Positions 29,235 through 39,131 are shown, counted from the first letter of the stretch. The stretch is DNA of 64,000 bases from Rhodococcus wratislaviensis (GCF_900455735.1 NZ_UAUI01000001.1:682001-746000); one strand, 5' to 3'. The notes: generated by a model from the sequence alone, not told the origin. A program made the numbers and translations.

Positions 29235-29978
29235 TCAGTACAGAGATTGCTCCGCCAATGCCACCGTCTCCGGAGCGTTCTCCACCATGGGGTAGTGCCC
29301 GGCTTTGCCCTTGACGGTCTTCAGGTACCCGTTCTTCAAGGCCGCCAACGTGTCCCCGAGATATTCGGCGGTGACGAACGGGTCGCTCTCACCCACGATC
29401 AGGGTGGCAGGCCCTTCGTAGGTGCCAATCCGATCGAGGAAGTCGGGACTGGTCCAGTTCTTCAGGTAGGACTCCCAGGTTGCCTGGTCCATCGTCGAGC
29501 GGTTGCGGTCGACGAGGTTCTTCAGATCTGTCTCGTCGATGTATGGTGCCAGTGCGCCACGGATGGCTGCACCCGGGTCTGCCCAGGCCCCGGCAAAGGA
29601 ACCGTAGGCCGCTTCGTCGAGACGGGTACCTGCCGGGGAGACGGGCGTCAGTGCGACGACCGAGGTCACGCGTTCAGGTGCGAGGGTCGCCACCCGAAGC
29701 GCTGTGGTGCCCCCCATCGAATGTCCGAGAACGGAAAAGGTCGACCATCCGAGCTGATCGGCGGCGTCGAGGGCGACCGCGGCCATCCCGTCGATTCCGT
29801 CGGCCGGTGCTTCGGGACGGTTGACCCCGTATCCCGGAAAGTCGAGGTACGCGTAGGTGAAGCGGGACTGATCCGTCCGGGCGCGGGCGGTGAGCCATAC
29901 GCTGCTGTCCAGCGCCCAGCCGTGCAACACCAGGATCCGATGGTCACCGCTTCCTTCGATCGCTGCAATCGCGTTCAC
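29235..29978 (-). CDS. Alpha/beta hydrolase
   Basis: This is a 247-residue alpha/beta hydrolase from GTG 29978, which follows an AGAGAGGAAC site; the frame is open to 30029 without a better start. It has LVLHGWALDSSVW (oxyanion region), the nucleophile elbow GHSMGG, a cap (about 110-170), the acid in LIVGESDPFV and a final His in KGKAGHYPMVE. It resembles C-C or ester hydrolases of degradation pathways. A lactonase or carboxylesterase role in the BVMO pathway is plausible but unproven. Confidence 0.85.
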   Translation of the reverse strand: MNAIAAIEGSGDHRILVLHGWALDSSVWLTARARTDQSRFTYAYLDFPGYGVNRPEAPADGIDGMAAVALDAADQLGWSTFSVLGHSMGGTTALRVATLAPERVTSVVALTPVSPAGTRLDEAAYGSFAGAWADPGAAIRGALAPYIDETDLKNLVDRNRSTMDQATWESYLKNWTSPDFLDRIGTYEGPATLIVGESDPFVTAEYLGDTLAALKNGYLKTVKGKAGHYPMVENAPETVALAEQSLY

Positions 29979-30205
29979 TGCCGTTCCTCTCTGTCGGCGA
30001 CGCTGAAATTCCAGCCGTCTGTTGATCACTCCGAATCAAACTAGAACCGCAGGGCGTCGGCGTGTCCGATTGTGAAACACACGCCCGTGACGCCGGGGGC
30101 GCGGATGCGTGTGTGATTTTCGGACACTCCCCGCGCCGAACGCACCCATAGGGTGGCTCCACCTGTCGGCTGAACAGACTTGCTCATGACATGAAGGAGA
30201 ACACC

Positions 30206-31138
30206 ATGGCACTCGATCCTGCGGTCAAGAATTTGATAGACACTTTGAACGAGCAGGGACTGAAGTCGTTCGAGCAGATGAGCATTGCTGAAGTCCGTGG
30301 GGTCGTCGAGTCCTTCAGCGACCTCCAGGCACCGAACGCGGTCGTCGCTCGTGTCGTCGACACGGTCTACCCCGGCCCCGGTGGCGACCAGGCAGTGCGT
30401 CTCTACATCCCGGAGTCCGAAACACCTCTGCCGATCGTGGTGTACATCCACGGCGGTGGCTGGGTCGCCGGCAGCCTCGACGTCACCGAGCAGCCATGTC
30501 GCGCGCTCGCCGCCGATGCGAAAGTCATCGTGGCTGCACTGAGTTACCGGCTGGCTCCCGAGCACAAGTTTCCTGCCGCACCCGAAGATGCGTTCGCGGC
30601 ACTGAACTGGGTGGTCGAGCACGCAGCCGACTTCGGTGGCGACGGCACGCGCGTAGCCGTGATGGGTGACAGCGCCGGAGGCAATCTGGCCGCGGTCACA
30701 GCCCTCCGGGCACGCGACACCGGCGCCCCGGTACTGCGCGCTCAGGTATTGATCTATCCGGTGATCGACGGCACGGCACGATTCCCGTCGCGCGAGGAGA
30801 ACGCCGAGGGGTACTTGGTCACCACGGCAGCCATCGACTGGTTCTGGGAGCAGTACCTGGCCACCCCGGAAGACGCCGAGAATCCCTACGCCTCCCCGGC
30901 CAAGGCCGCGGATCTGGCGGGGCTTCCCTCCACCCTGCTGTTGCTCAACGAATACGAGGTCACTCGGGACGAGGGCGTGGACTACGGCCGGAGGATGGCC
31001 GACCAGGGCGTCCCCGTGCAGGTCGAACTGTATGAAGGCCTTGTCCATGCCGTGTACTGGATGACCGGCGCCATTCCGCGCAGCGCTGAACTGCACGGTG
31101 CCGTCGTCGAATTCCTCGGCAAGCAGTTCGCCGGCTGA
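30206..31138 (+). CDS. Alpha/beta hydrolase fold-3 (HSL-type esterase/lactone hydrolase)
   Basis: This is a 310-residue esterase of the hormone-sensitive lipase group. It has the HGGGWVAGS oxyanion motif, the GDSAGGN nucleophile elbow, an Asp in the EYEVTRDEG segment and a His in YEGLVHAVYW. ATG 30206 has AAGGAG six bases upstream. HSL-type enzymes include monoterpene epsilon-lactone hydrolases of rhodococci, which makes a role after a BVMO attractive. A second HSL-type gene lies at 36.6 kb. It is divergent from the hydrolase at 29.2 kb. Confidence 0.9.
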   Translation: MALDPAVKNLIDTLNEQGLKSFEQMSIAEVRGVVESFSDLQAPNAVVARVVDTVYPGPGGDQAVRLYIPESETPLPIVVYIHGGGWVAGSLDVTEQPCRALAADAKVIVAALSYRLAPEHKFPAAPEDAFAALNWVVEHAADFGGDGTRVAVMGDSAGGNLAAVTALRARDTGAPVLRAQVLIYPVIDGTARFPSREENAEGYLVTTAAIDWFWEQYLATPEDAENPYASPAKAADLAGLPSTLLLLNEYEVTRDEGVDYGRRMADQGVPVQVELYEGLVHAVYWMTGAIPRSAELHGAVVEFLGKQFAG

Positions 31139-31162
31139 CCACGGTGTCCCGGGTCGGCTGCA

Positions 31163-31921
31163 TTACGGTCGTACGCTGCGATCGGACCAACTCCGGGCAC
31201 CTTGCTCCAAGAGGGCGACCAGCCTGTCGCGCTCCTTCGTGATCACGGTGTGTGGTGCGATGACTCCGACGGCGGCGACGGTCTTGCCGTTCTCACGAAC
31301 CGCGACCGAGACACCGTCGCCGTCGGTCGACTCGTTGGGGGAGGCGCAGATTCCGGTCTGTTCGATCTCCGGTAGGGCAGCGAAGAACCGCTCGACAGTG
31401 TCGCGATCCTCGTCGGGCAGAGTTTGGATGTACGCCCAGAGGTCCCGCTTCTCCATCCCGGCAAGCAGTATCCAGCCGCCGGAGGTACGGATGAGCGATC
31501 GCCTCACGTAATTCTCGGCGAGGTACGCGAACTTTGGGTCGGAAGAGCAGTAGTCGACGTAGAAGATGTTCGGACCGACGGCGATCGACAGCACGGTCGT
31601 CAAGCCGGAACTCGCGTGGACGTCTTCGAGGTCGGCGTGCGTGACCGTCGAGACTGGCTGCCGTCCGGCGAGGCGGTTGAGTAGATACGGGGCACTGCCG
31701 AGCGAGTACCGTCGCTCGTGCTCCTCGAGATAACCCGTCGCAACGAGGCCGTTGACGAGACCTTGCGTCGAACTAATCGGCGCGTCGAGCTCTTTGGCCA
31801 TCCCACTCAAGGTGAGTCCGGTGCGGGATCGGGCTACGAGCTCGAGTATCGCAGCAATGCGGTCCACGGTTCGATGGCGACTGCGGCCTCGAACATTGAG
31901 GGTGTCATCTGATTGCATCAC
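31163..31921 (-). CDS. IclR-family transcriptional regulator
   Basis: This 252-residue protein has an N-terminal winged helix (LSGMAKELDAPISSTQGLVNGLVATGYLEE) and a C-terminal IclR effector domain with RTSGGWILLAG and the closing VSVAVRENGKTVAAVGVIAP. It is divergent from the CoA-transferase/acyl-CoA dehydrogenase operon, with 150 bp between, so it most likely regulates that operon. GTG 31921 or ATG 31918 may start it; an AGGGAGA site serves both. Confidence 0.9.
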   Translation of the reverse strand: MMQSDDTLNVRGRSRHRTVDRIAAILELVARSRTGLTLSGMAKELDAPISSTQGLVNGLVATGYLEEHERRYSLGSAPYLLNRLAGRQPVSTVTHADLEDVHASSGLTTVLSIAVGPNIFYVDYCSSDPKFAYLAENYVRRSLIRTSGGWILLAGMEKRDLWAYIQTLPDEDRDTVERFFAALPEIEQTGICASPNESTDGDGVSVAVRENGKTVAAVGVIAPHTVITKERDRLVALLEQGARSWSDRSVRP

Positions 31922-32069
31922 GGCACATTCTCCCTACAGGCACTGCTCCATCCGAGCGGTCACCACCACTCTATCTTACTTATATCTGTAATTCGCTCCC
32001 TTATTGCGGAAAACTGCTCAGGCTGACATAGTCCTTGAAGTGCTTTCTGACGCAGCGAAAGAGGTTTCA

Positions 32070-33293
32070 GTGGAACTCACACCCGGCGCTCTTCATGGTC
32101 TGCGCGTCATCGATCTGACGACCGTGATCATGGGCCCCTTCGCCACCGCAACCCTCGCCGACATGGGCGCAGACGTCATCAAGGTCGAGAGCCTCGACGG
32201 TGACATGAGCCGAGATATAGGTGCCCGCCGCCATGAAGGTATGAGCGCTCTGACACTCAACCTTCAGCGCAACAAGCGCAGCATCGCGATCGACCTCGCC
32301 TCCGTGGAGGGCCGCGAGATCCTCGACGATCTGGTGCGCAACGCGGATGTGTTGGTGACGAATCTACGGCCGCGCTCCCGGCAGAAGTTGGGCATCACCT
32401 ACGAGCGACTCTCGGAGAACAATCCGGGACTGATCCTCTGCACCGCACAGGCGTACGGCTCCGAGACCGCCTTCCGGGACTACCCCGCCTACGACGACAT
32501 CGTGCAGGCCGCGTCCGGCGCCGCGAAACTAGCGGAACTCATCGACGGAGAACCTCGTTATGCCCCATACGTCATCGCCGACAAGGTCGTCGGGCTCTAC
32601 ATCGTCATCGCCGTCCTCGCCGCCGCGATGGAGAAGAAGCGCACCGGCCTCGGCCAGGAGGTCGACGTGCCGATGGTCGACGCGATGATCGGCTTCAATC
32701 TCGTCGAGCACTTCGGTGGCCACACCTTCGTCCCCGTGGAAGAGAACTTCGGATGGGCGCGCGTGCTGACACCGGAACGAGTCCCGCACCAGACGGCCGA
32801 CGGCTGGATCTGCATCATGCCGTACTCGGCGAAGAACTGGAACGACTTCTTCATCATCGCCGGCCGCGCCGATCTGGTGAACAACCCCCGCTACGCCTCG
32901 GTGAACGACCGCCACACCCACATGGGCGAACTTCTCTCGGCGATCCGTGAGGCCGTCCCGAGCCGGACCACGCGGGAATGGTTGGACTTGTGTCAGACAC
33001 AGGGAATTCCCGCGTCCGACCTACTCGATCTCGCCCACGCACACGAGAACGCCTACGTCCTGGACCAGGGATTGATCACCAAGCGTGAACATCCCACCGA
33101 AGGCGAGTATTACGCCACCCGCACTCCGTTCGCGATGTCGCGCACACCGATTTCGTTCAGCCGACACGCTCCCCTGCTCGGTGAGGACACCTTCACGATC
33201 CTCGAAGATCTCGGTTACTCCGCCGACCGCGTCCATGCGCTGGCCGATGCATCCGTCGTCACGGCGACGTCGCCTCAGGCCACCTCCTCCTGA
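32070..33293 (+). CDS. CaiB/BaiF family CoA-transferase (family III)
   Basis: This 407-residue protein starts at GTG 32070 with AAAGAGG five bases before. It begins LHGLRVIDLTTVIMGPFATATLADMGADVIKVE, the family signature, and then RNKRSIAIDL and LVRNADVLVTNLRP. The catalytic Asp lies in the QAYGSETAFRDYPAYDDIVQ region typical of formyl-CoA/carnitine CoA-transferases. It moves CoA between carboxylates, so it can activate a pathway acid without ATP. It is the first gene of a three-gene operon with two acyl-CoA dehydrogenases. Confidence 0.9.
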   Translation: MELTPGALHGLRVIDLTTVIMGPFATATLADMGADVIKVESLDGDMSRDIGARRHEGMSALTLNLQRNKRSIAIDLASVEGREILDDLVRNADVLVTNLRPRSRQKLGITYERLSENNPGLILCTAQAYGSETAFRDYPAYDDIVQAASGAAKLAELIDGEPRYAPYVIADKVVGLYIVIAVLAAAMEKKRTGLGQEVDVPMVDAMIGFNLVEHFGGHTFVPVEENFGWARVLTPERVPHQTADGWICIMPYSAKNWNDFFIIAGRADLVNNPRYASVNDRHTHMGELLSAIREAVPSRTTREWLDLCQTQGIPASDLLDLAHAHENAYVLDQGLITKREHPTEGEYYATRTPFAMSRTPISFSRHAPLLGEDTFTILEDLGYSADRVHALADASVVTATSPQATSS

Positions 33294-33307
33294 ACGGAAG
33301 AAACATC

Positions 33308-34453
33308 ATGACCAAGCTCAGACTGGTGCCCCCGGTCTCCAGTGATCCACACGCCATGGACGACTTACGGACCGAAGTCCGTGGGTTTCTTGCCGAGCAG
33401 CTCAGTGAAGGCAAGATCCGCCGACAGGTCGACTCCTGGTTGACTGGCTGGGACGAAGACTTCACACGTGCATTAGCCGCCCGCGGATGGCTCGGCATGA
33501 CCGTGCCGGCCGAGTACGGCGGCCACGGTCGCCGCCACCTCGAACGGTTCGTCGTCACCGAAGAGTTGCTCGCCGCCGGCGCCCCCGTCGCCGCCCACTG
33601 GATCGCCGACCGGCAGATCGTCCCGTCGCTGCTGAAGTACGGCACCGAGGTCCAGAAGCACAAGTTCTTGCCGGCGATCACGCGCGGAGAATGCTACTTC
33701 GGTATCGGTATGAGCGAACCGGATTCCGGGTCCGACTTGGCCAGTGTGCGCACAAAGGCCACCCGGGTTGACGGAGGGTGGTCTATCACCGGAGCCAAGG
33801 TCTGGACCTCCGGTGCTCATCGCGCTGACGCGTTCATCTGCCTTGCCCGCACCGCCCAACTCGATCCCGCACATCGACACGATGGCCTCAGCCAGTTCAT
33901 CGTCGATCTGCACGCCCCCGGAGTCGACATCCGGCCGATCATGTCGATGAACAGGCAGCACCACTTCAACGAGGTCCTCCTCGACGAGGTCCTCGTCGAG
34001 GACGAGATGGTCTTCGGCACCATCGACAACGGGTGGCAGCAGGTCACCTCGGAACTCAGCTTCGAACGCAGCGGCCCGGAGCGATTCCTGTCGACGTTCG
34101 TCCTACTCGCGAAGACCGCCGAACAGATGAAGCAGGGAACCTTACCGCGGCATTCGAATCTGGGCCGGTATCTCGCACGGATCGCCGGTCTGCACCAGAT
34201 GTCGACCGCAGTGGCGGGCGCACTCGAGCGCCACGAACCCGCCGACACCGCCGCAGCCGTGGTCAAGGTCCTCGGGACGTCCACCGAAGGCGACATCGCC
34301 GACTTCGCCGACCTCCTCACCGATGAATCTTCGCCTCCTCGGTACACCTCATTGCTCGAGGACGCCATCGTCCAACGCCCGGGATTTACTCTCCGTGGCG
34401 GCACCAACGAAGTTCTGCGCGGCGTGATCGCGCGGGGATTGGGGATGCGCTGA
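33308..34453 (+). CDS. Acyl-CoA dehydrogenase, large/alpha-type partner
   Basis: This 381-residue flavoprotein has the N-terminal helical domain (MTVPAEYGGHGRRHLERFVVTEELL), the middle beta domain with CYFGIGMSEPDSGSDLASVRT, and the C-terminal LRGGTNEVLRGVIARGLG. It dehydrogenates an acyl-CoA at alpha-beta. It lies 14 bp after the CoA-transferase and overlaps the next acyl-CoA dehydrogenase by one base. The pairing recalls actinobacterial alpha2-beta2 dehydrogenases that handle bulky side chains (FadE pairs of steroid catabolism). Confidence 0.9.
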   Translation: MTKLRLVPPVSSDPHAMDDLRTEVRGFLAEQLSEGKIRRQVDSWLTGWDEDFTRALAARGWLGMTVPAEYGGHGRRHLERFVVTEELLAAGAPVAAHWIADRQIVPSLLKYGTEVQKHKFLPAITRGECYFGIGMSEPDSGSDLASVRTKATRVDGGWSITGAKVWTSGAHRADAFICLARTAQLDPAHRHDGLSQFIVDLHAPGVDIRPIMSMNRQHHFNEVLLDEVLVEDEMVFGTIDNGWQQVTSELSFERSGPERFLSTFVLLAKTAEQMKQGTLPRHSNLGRYLARIAGLHQMSTAVAGALERHEPADTAAAVVKVLGTSTEGDIADFADLLTDESSPPRYTSLLEDAIVQRPGFTLRGGTNEVLRGVIARGLGMR

Positions 34454-35481
34454 TGCACGCACCAACCACGGTCGACGCGGACCTCATCGACATGATGTCC
34501 GCGGTCTTTTCCGATCACCGGGAACGGAACGGGCCGGAGGACGGTATCGCCACGTGCGATCCCTCTCTGTGGGCACAACTCGACGAACTGGGTCTTGTCC
34601 GGCTGACCGGCCGCGAAGAGACCGGCGGCAGCGGCGCAGGCTGGTACGAGGCCGCGGAACTCTTCCGCGCCGCGGCATCACACGGGGTCCGGATTCCTCT
34701 CGCCGAACACGACCTGCTCGCCGGTTGGCTCCTCGAAGAAGCCGGCCTACCGATGGATAAAGCGCGCCTCACCGCATGCGTACTAGACGAGAAAGGCGTC
34801 GCCCGCGGCGTGCCGTGGGCATCCCAGGCAGACAAGATCGTCACGGTCTGGCGGAAGAACGACACGTACGTCGTCGCCGACCTCGAGACAACACTTTTCG
34901 ACATCACCTCCGGGTCCAACCTCGCCGACGAACCCCGCGACATCGTTTCCGCCGACACGATCGCATTGTCGGGCACCCCAGTGTCGGACTCGGCGATCCG
35001 ACAACTCTTTCTGCGGGGCGCCCTCATCCGAGCGCTGCAGGTGTGTGCCGCCCTCGACCGCATCCTCGATCTCTCCGTCGCCCACACCACCGAGCGAGTG
35101 CAATTCGGACGCCCACTGGCCAGATTTCAAGCCGTTCAGAACCTGGTGGCTGACATGGCAGCAGAAGCTTCCCTCGCCCGAACAGCGACCGAAGCAGCAC
35201 TGACGGAAGCGGTCCGCACGCAGTGGTCGAATGAGAACCTCGAACTCCTCATTGCCGTCGCCCGGTCATGTGCTGGACACGCGGCATCGGTCGTCGTCCG
35301 TAACGCCCACCAGGTGCACGGTGCGATCGGCACCACCCGCGAGCACAGGCTGCACGAATTCACCAATCCCGCCCTGGCGTGGCGCTCAGAATTCGGATCC
35401 GTCCACTACTGGGACGACACTTTGACTACCGCCGCTCTCAAAGCAGGTTGCGAGAATATCTGGGGCCTCATCACCCGCTGA
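34453..35481 (+). CDS. Acyl-CoA dehydrogenase-like, small/beta-type partner
   Basis: This 342-residue protein starts at an ATG overlapping the previous stop. It keeps the C-terminal helical domain (ERVQFGRPLARFQAVQNLVADMA, VVRNAHQVHGAIGTTREHRLHEFTN), but its N-terminal and beta domains are shortened and divergent. This is the usual appearance of the second subunit in heterotetrameric acyl-CoA dehydrogenases, where the active sites are shared. On its own it would probably not be active. Confidence 0.88.
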   Translation: MHAPTTVDADLIDMMSAVFSDHRERNGPEDGIATCDPSLWAQLDELGLVRLTGREETGGSGAGWYEAAELFRAAASHGVRIPLAEHDLLAGWLLEEAGLPMDKARLTACVLDEKGVARGVPWASQADKIVTVWRKNDTYVVADLETTLFDITSGSNLADEPRDIVSADTIALSGTPVSDSAIRQLFLRGALIRALQVCAALDRILDLSVAHTTERVQFGRPLARFQAVQNLVADMAAEASLARTATEAALTEAVRTQWSNENLELLIAVARSCAGHAASVVVRNAHQVHGAIGTTREHRLHEFTNPALAWRSEFGSVHYWDDTLTTAALKAGCENIWGLITR

Positions 35482-35532
35482 AGTGCCCAGGCGCCACCAG
35501 AAGGGGCACCAGTTTCGCGAGCAGACCTGAAA

Positions 35533-35577
35533 GAAGAACTCCGTGGAAGCATCCAATTCGCATCCACGGAGTTCTTC
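35533..35577. terminator. Bidirectional hairpin between convergent genes
   Basis: A perfect 15-bp inverted repeat (GAAGAACTCCGTGGA ... TCCACGGAGTTCTTC, 15-base loop) lies between the ends of the acyl-CoA dehydrogenase operon and the convergent crotonase gene. Confidence 0.75.
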
Positions 35578-35592
35578 GGTTTCTCGGGCACG

Positions 35593-36393
35593 TCACTCGC
35601 CGGTGAAGGCGGCAGTTCTCTTCTCCATGAAGGCATTGACTGCCTCCGTGTGATCGGTCGTCTGCTGAACCAGCGCCTGCATGGCAGCGGATAATTCGAG
35701 GAGACTGTCGAGGCTTTGGTGCTGTCCCTCGCGGAGGAGCCTCTTGGCCATCCGTACCGAGTGTGGCGGATTGGCGGCCACCCGGCCGGCGAGCGCGCGA
35801 GCTTCGTCGAGCAACTTCTCCGGCGCAACGACACTGGAGACCAATCCCCACTCGAGTGCCTTGATCGCGTCGACACGGTCACCCGTCAAGATCATCTCTG
35901 CCGCCCGCGCCATCCCGACGGCCTTGGGCAGCAGCCACGCGCCACCGTCACCCGGGATGATTCCGAGCTTGACGAAGCTCTCTGCAAAGAATGCCTTTCC
36001 GCTGGCAATGCGGAGGTCGCACATGAGGGCGAGGTCGCATCCGGCACCGATTGCAGGGCCGTTCACTGCTGCGATGAGCGGCACGTCGCAGTTGTACATG
36101 ATCCGCGGAATCCGTTGTATCCCAGCTCTGTAGCCATCCCGTTGTTCGTGAGGCTTCCCCCCGAACAATCCGCGACGATTCGCCATGTCCTTGACGTTTC
36201 CGCCGGCGGAAAACGTCGATCCGGCACCGGTGACGATGACAGCTCGCACACCGTAGTCGGCGTTGACGGCCTCGACGCAGGCGACCAATGCGTCGACTAC
36301 CTCCATCCCGGAAATAGGATTGCTCTGCGCGGGTCGATTAATCGTCCATGTCTCGATGAACCCGTCGCGTTGGACGAGGACTGGACTATCCAT
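35593..36393 (-). CDS. Enoyl-CoA hydratase/isomerase (second copy)
   Basis: This is a 266-residue crotonase from ATG 36393, preceded by AGGGGAGA at a good distance; the frame remains open for 20 more codons without a ribosome site. The oxyanion loops are GAGSTFSAGGNVKD and LIAAVNGPAIGAGCDLAL. The active-site region reads FVKLGIIPGDGGAWLLP. It would hydrate the enoyl-CoA made by the dehydrogenase pair that converges on it. It is not a close copy of the crotonase at 21.1 kb. Confidence 0.9.
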   Translation of the reverse strand: MDSPVLVQRDGFIETWTINRPAQSNPISGMEVVDALVACVEAVNADYGVRAVIVTGAGSTFSAGGNVKDMANRRGLFGGKPHEQRDGYRAGIQRIPRIMYNCDVPLIAAVNGPAIGAGCDLALMCDLRIASGKAFFAESFVKLGIIPGDGGAWLLPKAVGMARAAEMILTGDRVDAIKALEWGLVSSVVAPEKLLDEARALAGRVAANPPHSVRMAKRLLREGQHQSLDSLLELSAAMQALVQQTTDHTEAVNAFMEKRTAAFTGE

Positions 36394-36462
36394 GGGTGTA
36401 TCTCCCCTATCTTTCACTGCGGATCGATCGTTCGACTGGTGCCCGACCGGCACGCGAACGAA

Positions 36463-36503
36463 CTCGTCGGCGGCGAGCCAGACAGACCGCCGCCGCCGAC
36501 GAG
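36463..36503 (-). terminator. Hairpin after the HSL-type hydrolase gene
   Basis: A perfect 13-bp inverted repeat (CTCGTCGGCGGCG ... CGCCGCCGACGAG, 15-base loop) lies between the stop of the minus-strand hydrolase and the start of the crotonase on the same strand. Confidence 0.6.
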
Positions 36504-36563
36504 CACGTTCATCTCTTGCTGCCGAGAGCCTTCGCGTTCATACGCACGCGGCGCGGGCAGACT

Positions 36564-37469
36564 TCAGGCGAGGCCCAACTTGGGTCGCAGCCACTGGGCA
36601 ATCCGGCTCACCGCTTGATCCGCCTCGGGTGCCCGTCCCGCGTTGAAGTGAAATACATGCTGTTGCTCATCGACCACGTCGAGCACAACCTCGCCGCTCA
36701 CCTTCTCGATCAATTCGGCCAACCGACGTGAGTCGTCCAGCAGCGTCTCGAAGCCTCCGACCGATACGTACACCGGAGGGAAGCCGGTGTAGTCGTTGAG
36801 GAGGGGGTTCGCGCGCGGGTCCGTTGCATCTGCGGGTTCGGAGAGGAACATCTCCCGCATCATTTCCAGAACCGCCCTCTTGGCCAGTACGTCGACCGCG
36901 TCGTTCGATTCGACCGTCAACCCCTTGATCTCCATATCGAGCCAAGGCGAAAGCGTGACGACGGCAGCAGGGGTGGGCAGTTCCAAGCTCGCGAGTTCGA
37001 ACGCTGTCGAGATCGCGAGATTGGCACCCGCCGAGTCGCCGACAGTCGCCGTGTACTCCGCCTTGTAACCTTGCGTGCGAAGCCACTTGTGGACGGCCAT
37101 ACAGTCTTCGAGTTGGGCCGGGTGCTTATGCTCCGGCGCGAGCCGATAGTCCACGATCAGGGCGTGAACACCCGCCAGTTTAGCGAGGTGTGCTGCGAGC
37201 TTGCGGTGTGAGAACCGTGAACCTGTCACGAACCCACCACCGTGGGTGAAGACAATCACGCGGTCCCCGGCGGCCCCCAAAGGCTTGGCCCACGTTGCCG
37301 GCACACCATTGGCTGTCACTTCCTCATAGGTGACGTCGATGGGTTCGATGGTCGGAAGATGCCACTCTTCGAACATATCTCGCTGACTGGCGAGGTCCAT
37401 TCCTTCGGACCGGGTAAGCCACGAAGCGTACAGGTCGTTGAGGAACAGGGATTCTTTGCTCACGGACAT
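36564..37469 (-). CDS. Alpha/beta hydrolase fold-3 (HSL-type), second copy
   Basis: This is a 301-residue esterase with THGGGFVTGS (HGGG oxyanion motif), the DYRLAPEHKHPA stretch, the elbow GDSAGAN, and late VGGFETLLDDSRRLAELI and HVFHF segments carrying the acid and His. ATG 37469 is used (a short AAGTGAG precedes it); a start 12 codons upstream is possible. It lies 45 bp downstream of the second BVMO on the same strand, so a BVMO-esterase pair acting in sequence on ketone and lactone is a strong suggestion from context. Confidence 0.9.
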   Translation of the reverse strand: MSVSKESLFLNDLYASWLTRSEGMDLASQRDMFEEWHLPTIEPIDVTYEEVTANGVPATWAKPLGAAGDRVIVFTHGGGFVTGSRFSHRKLAAHLAKLAGVHALIVDYRLAPEHKHPAQLEDCMAVHKWLRTQGYKAEYTATVGDSAGANLAISTAFELASLELPTPAAVVTLSPWLDMEIKGLTVESNDAVDVLAKRAVLEMMREMFLSEPADATDPRANPLLNDYTGFPPVYVSVGGFETLLDDSRRLAELIEKVSGEVVLDVVDEQQHVFHFNAGRAPEADQAVSRIAQWLRPKLGLA

Positions 37470-37514
37470 GTGTTGCTCACTTTCATCACTACACGAGGGA
37501 GGCAAATTGACTGC

Positions 37515-39131
37515 TCAGGAAAGCGTGAAGCCCTTGTATCCCGCACATACGGTCTCGTCCCACTTGGCCAGGTAGAGGGGAAGACCACCGGGGTAGTTCA
37601 GCAACTGCCGCGGCTTACCCGGGACGTTGGCACCCATGTACCAGGAGTCGGCTTTGTCATAGAGCGCCTCGGCCGTCAGCTCGGCGACGTGATCGGACCA
37701 GGCAGCATCCGCGTCCGCCTCGGACTCGATGCGGTTCAATCCGTTGTCCCGCATGTAGTCGATGGTGTTGACGACGAGGTCACCTTGGATCTCGGCGCAG
37801 CTGGGCCCGTTGCAGAAGCCCGACGGGCTCAGTGGTCCGTAGAGGAAAAGCAGGTTGGGAAATCCTGCCGTTGCGACTCCGAGGTTTGCCCGCACACCAT
37901 TCGACCACTTGTCCCGGAGCAATGTACCGTCGGTGCCGCGAATGTCGATGGCGGTCAGGCCACCGGTGACGGCGTCGAAGCCCGTTGCATAGACGATGAT
38001 GTCGAACTCGTGCTCTTCCGATGTGGTCTTCAGCCCGGTGGGCGTGATCGTCTCGATCGGGTCCTCGTGCAGATCGACGAGGCGCACGTTGTCCTGGTTG
38101 AAGATGTCGTAGTACGTCTGCTCCAGCGAGGGACGCTTCACGCCGAAGGGGTACGCCTTCTTCATCGGCGCCAGCTTCTCGGCAATGACCGGGTCGTTGA
38201 TCCGGGCACGCGTCCGGTCACGCCAGAACTCGTAGGCCGTGTCGTTTGCGTCATCGTCGACGAAGACGTCTTGGTACGTTCCGAGCCAGAACTCGAAACC
38301 GCACTCCCACAGTCGCTCATAAGTGGTGATTCGCTCCTCCTCGCTCACCTCGAGGGCTGACTTGGGTATGAAGTCGAAGTCGAAGCCGGAGAATGACGCC
38401 GAACGACGACTGAATCTGTCCGCCAGATCGAACTTGATCTTCGCGTTGTCCTCGTCGGTGAGCTGGCGCTGTCGCATCGGGAGCGCCTGAACGGGGGTGC
38501 GCTGGAAGATGGTCAGCTGTGCGGCCTTCTTCGACGCCTCCTGAGCGACCTGCACACCGCTTGCGCCGGTACCGATGATGGCGATTCGCTTTCCCGCGAA
38601 TTCGATTCCGCCTTCGGGCCACAGACCGGTGTGGTGGTTGATCCCTGCGAAGCTGTCCATTCCCGGGAGCTTCGGGAAGATCGGCTTTGCCGCGAATCCG
38701 GTGCACAGAACGAAGTACTTGCAGACGAAAGTGCTTCCGTTCTCCGCGGTCACGGTCCAGGTGTTCGCCGTATCGTCGAACTCGGCGGAAATGACCCGGG
38801 TGTTGTAGTAGATGTCCTTGCTCAGATCGAGCTTCGCGTCGACGTACTTGAAGTAGCGGCGCAGTTCGTCACCTCCGGGATAGAGCTCGGAGAACGCGAA
38901 TTCATCCCATAGGTCGGGGCGCGTGAACTGGTAGATGGGACCTTCGCTGTCCACTCGGGCACCCGGGTAGCGGTTCCAGTGCCAGATTCCGCCCAGACCC
39001 TCACCCGCCTCGACTACTTTCACCGAATAGCCTCGACTCCGCAGATTTTCGAGCTGGTACAGCCCGGCGAATCCGGCTCCTACAACGAGAACGTCGAGTA
39101 CTTCGGTCACGGCCGGTGCGGCAGTGCTCAT
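37515..39131 (-). CDS. Baeyer-Villiger monooxygenase (paralog 2)
   Basis: This 538-residue class B flavoprotein has FAD motif LVVGAGFAGLY, BVMO fingerprint FAGINHHTGLWP (161-172) and NADPH motif AIIGTGASGVQ. It aligns end to end with the BVMO at 18.1 kb, sharing long blocks such as SRGxSVKVVEAG and GGIWxWNxYPGAR. The two are therefore paralogs, though not recent copies. AGAGGAGA precedes the ATG. It is followed by an HSL-type hydrolase and preceded by an aldehyde dehydrogenase on the same strand. The three look like one operon for ketone, ester and aldehyde steps. Confidence 0.93.
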   Translation of the reverse strand: MSTAAPAVTEVLDVLVVGAGFAGLYQLENLRSRGYSVKVVEAGEGLGGIWHWNRYPGARVDSEGPIYQFTRPDLWDEFAFSELYPGGDELRRYFKYVDAKLDLSKDIYYNTRVISAEFDDTANTWTVTAENGSTFVCKYFVLCTGFAAKPIFPKLPGMDSFAGINHHTGLWPEGGIEFAGKRIAIIGTGASGVQVAQEASKKAAQLTIFQRTPVQALPMRQRQLTDEDNAKIKFDLADRFSRRSASFSGFDFDFIPKSALEVSEEERITTYERLWECGFEFWLGTYQDVFVDDDANDTAYEFWRDRTRARINDPVIAEKLAPMKKAYPFGVKRPSLEQTYYDIFNQDNVRLVDLHEDPIETITPTGLKTTSEEHEFDIIVYATGFDAVTGGLTAIDIRGTDGTLLRDKWSNGVRANLGVATAGFPNLLFLYGPLSPSGFCNGPSCAEIQGDLVVNTIDYMRDNGLNRIESEADADAAWSDHVAELTAEALYDKADSWYMGANVPGKPRQLLNYPGGLPLYLAKWDETVCAGYKGFTLS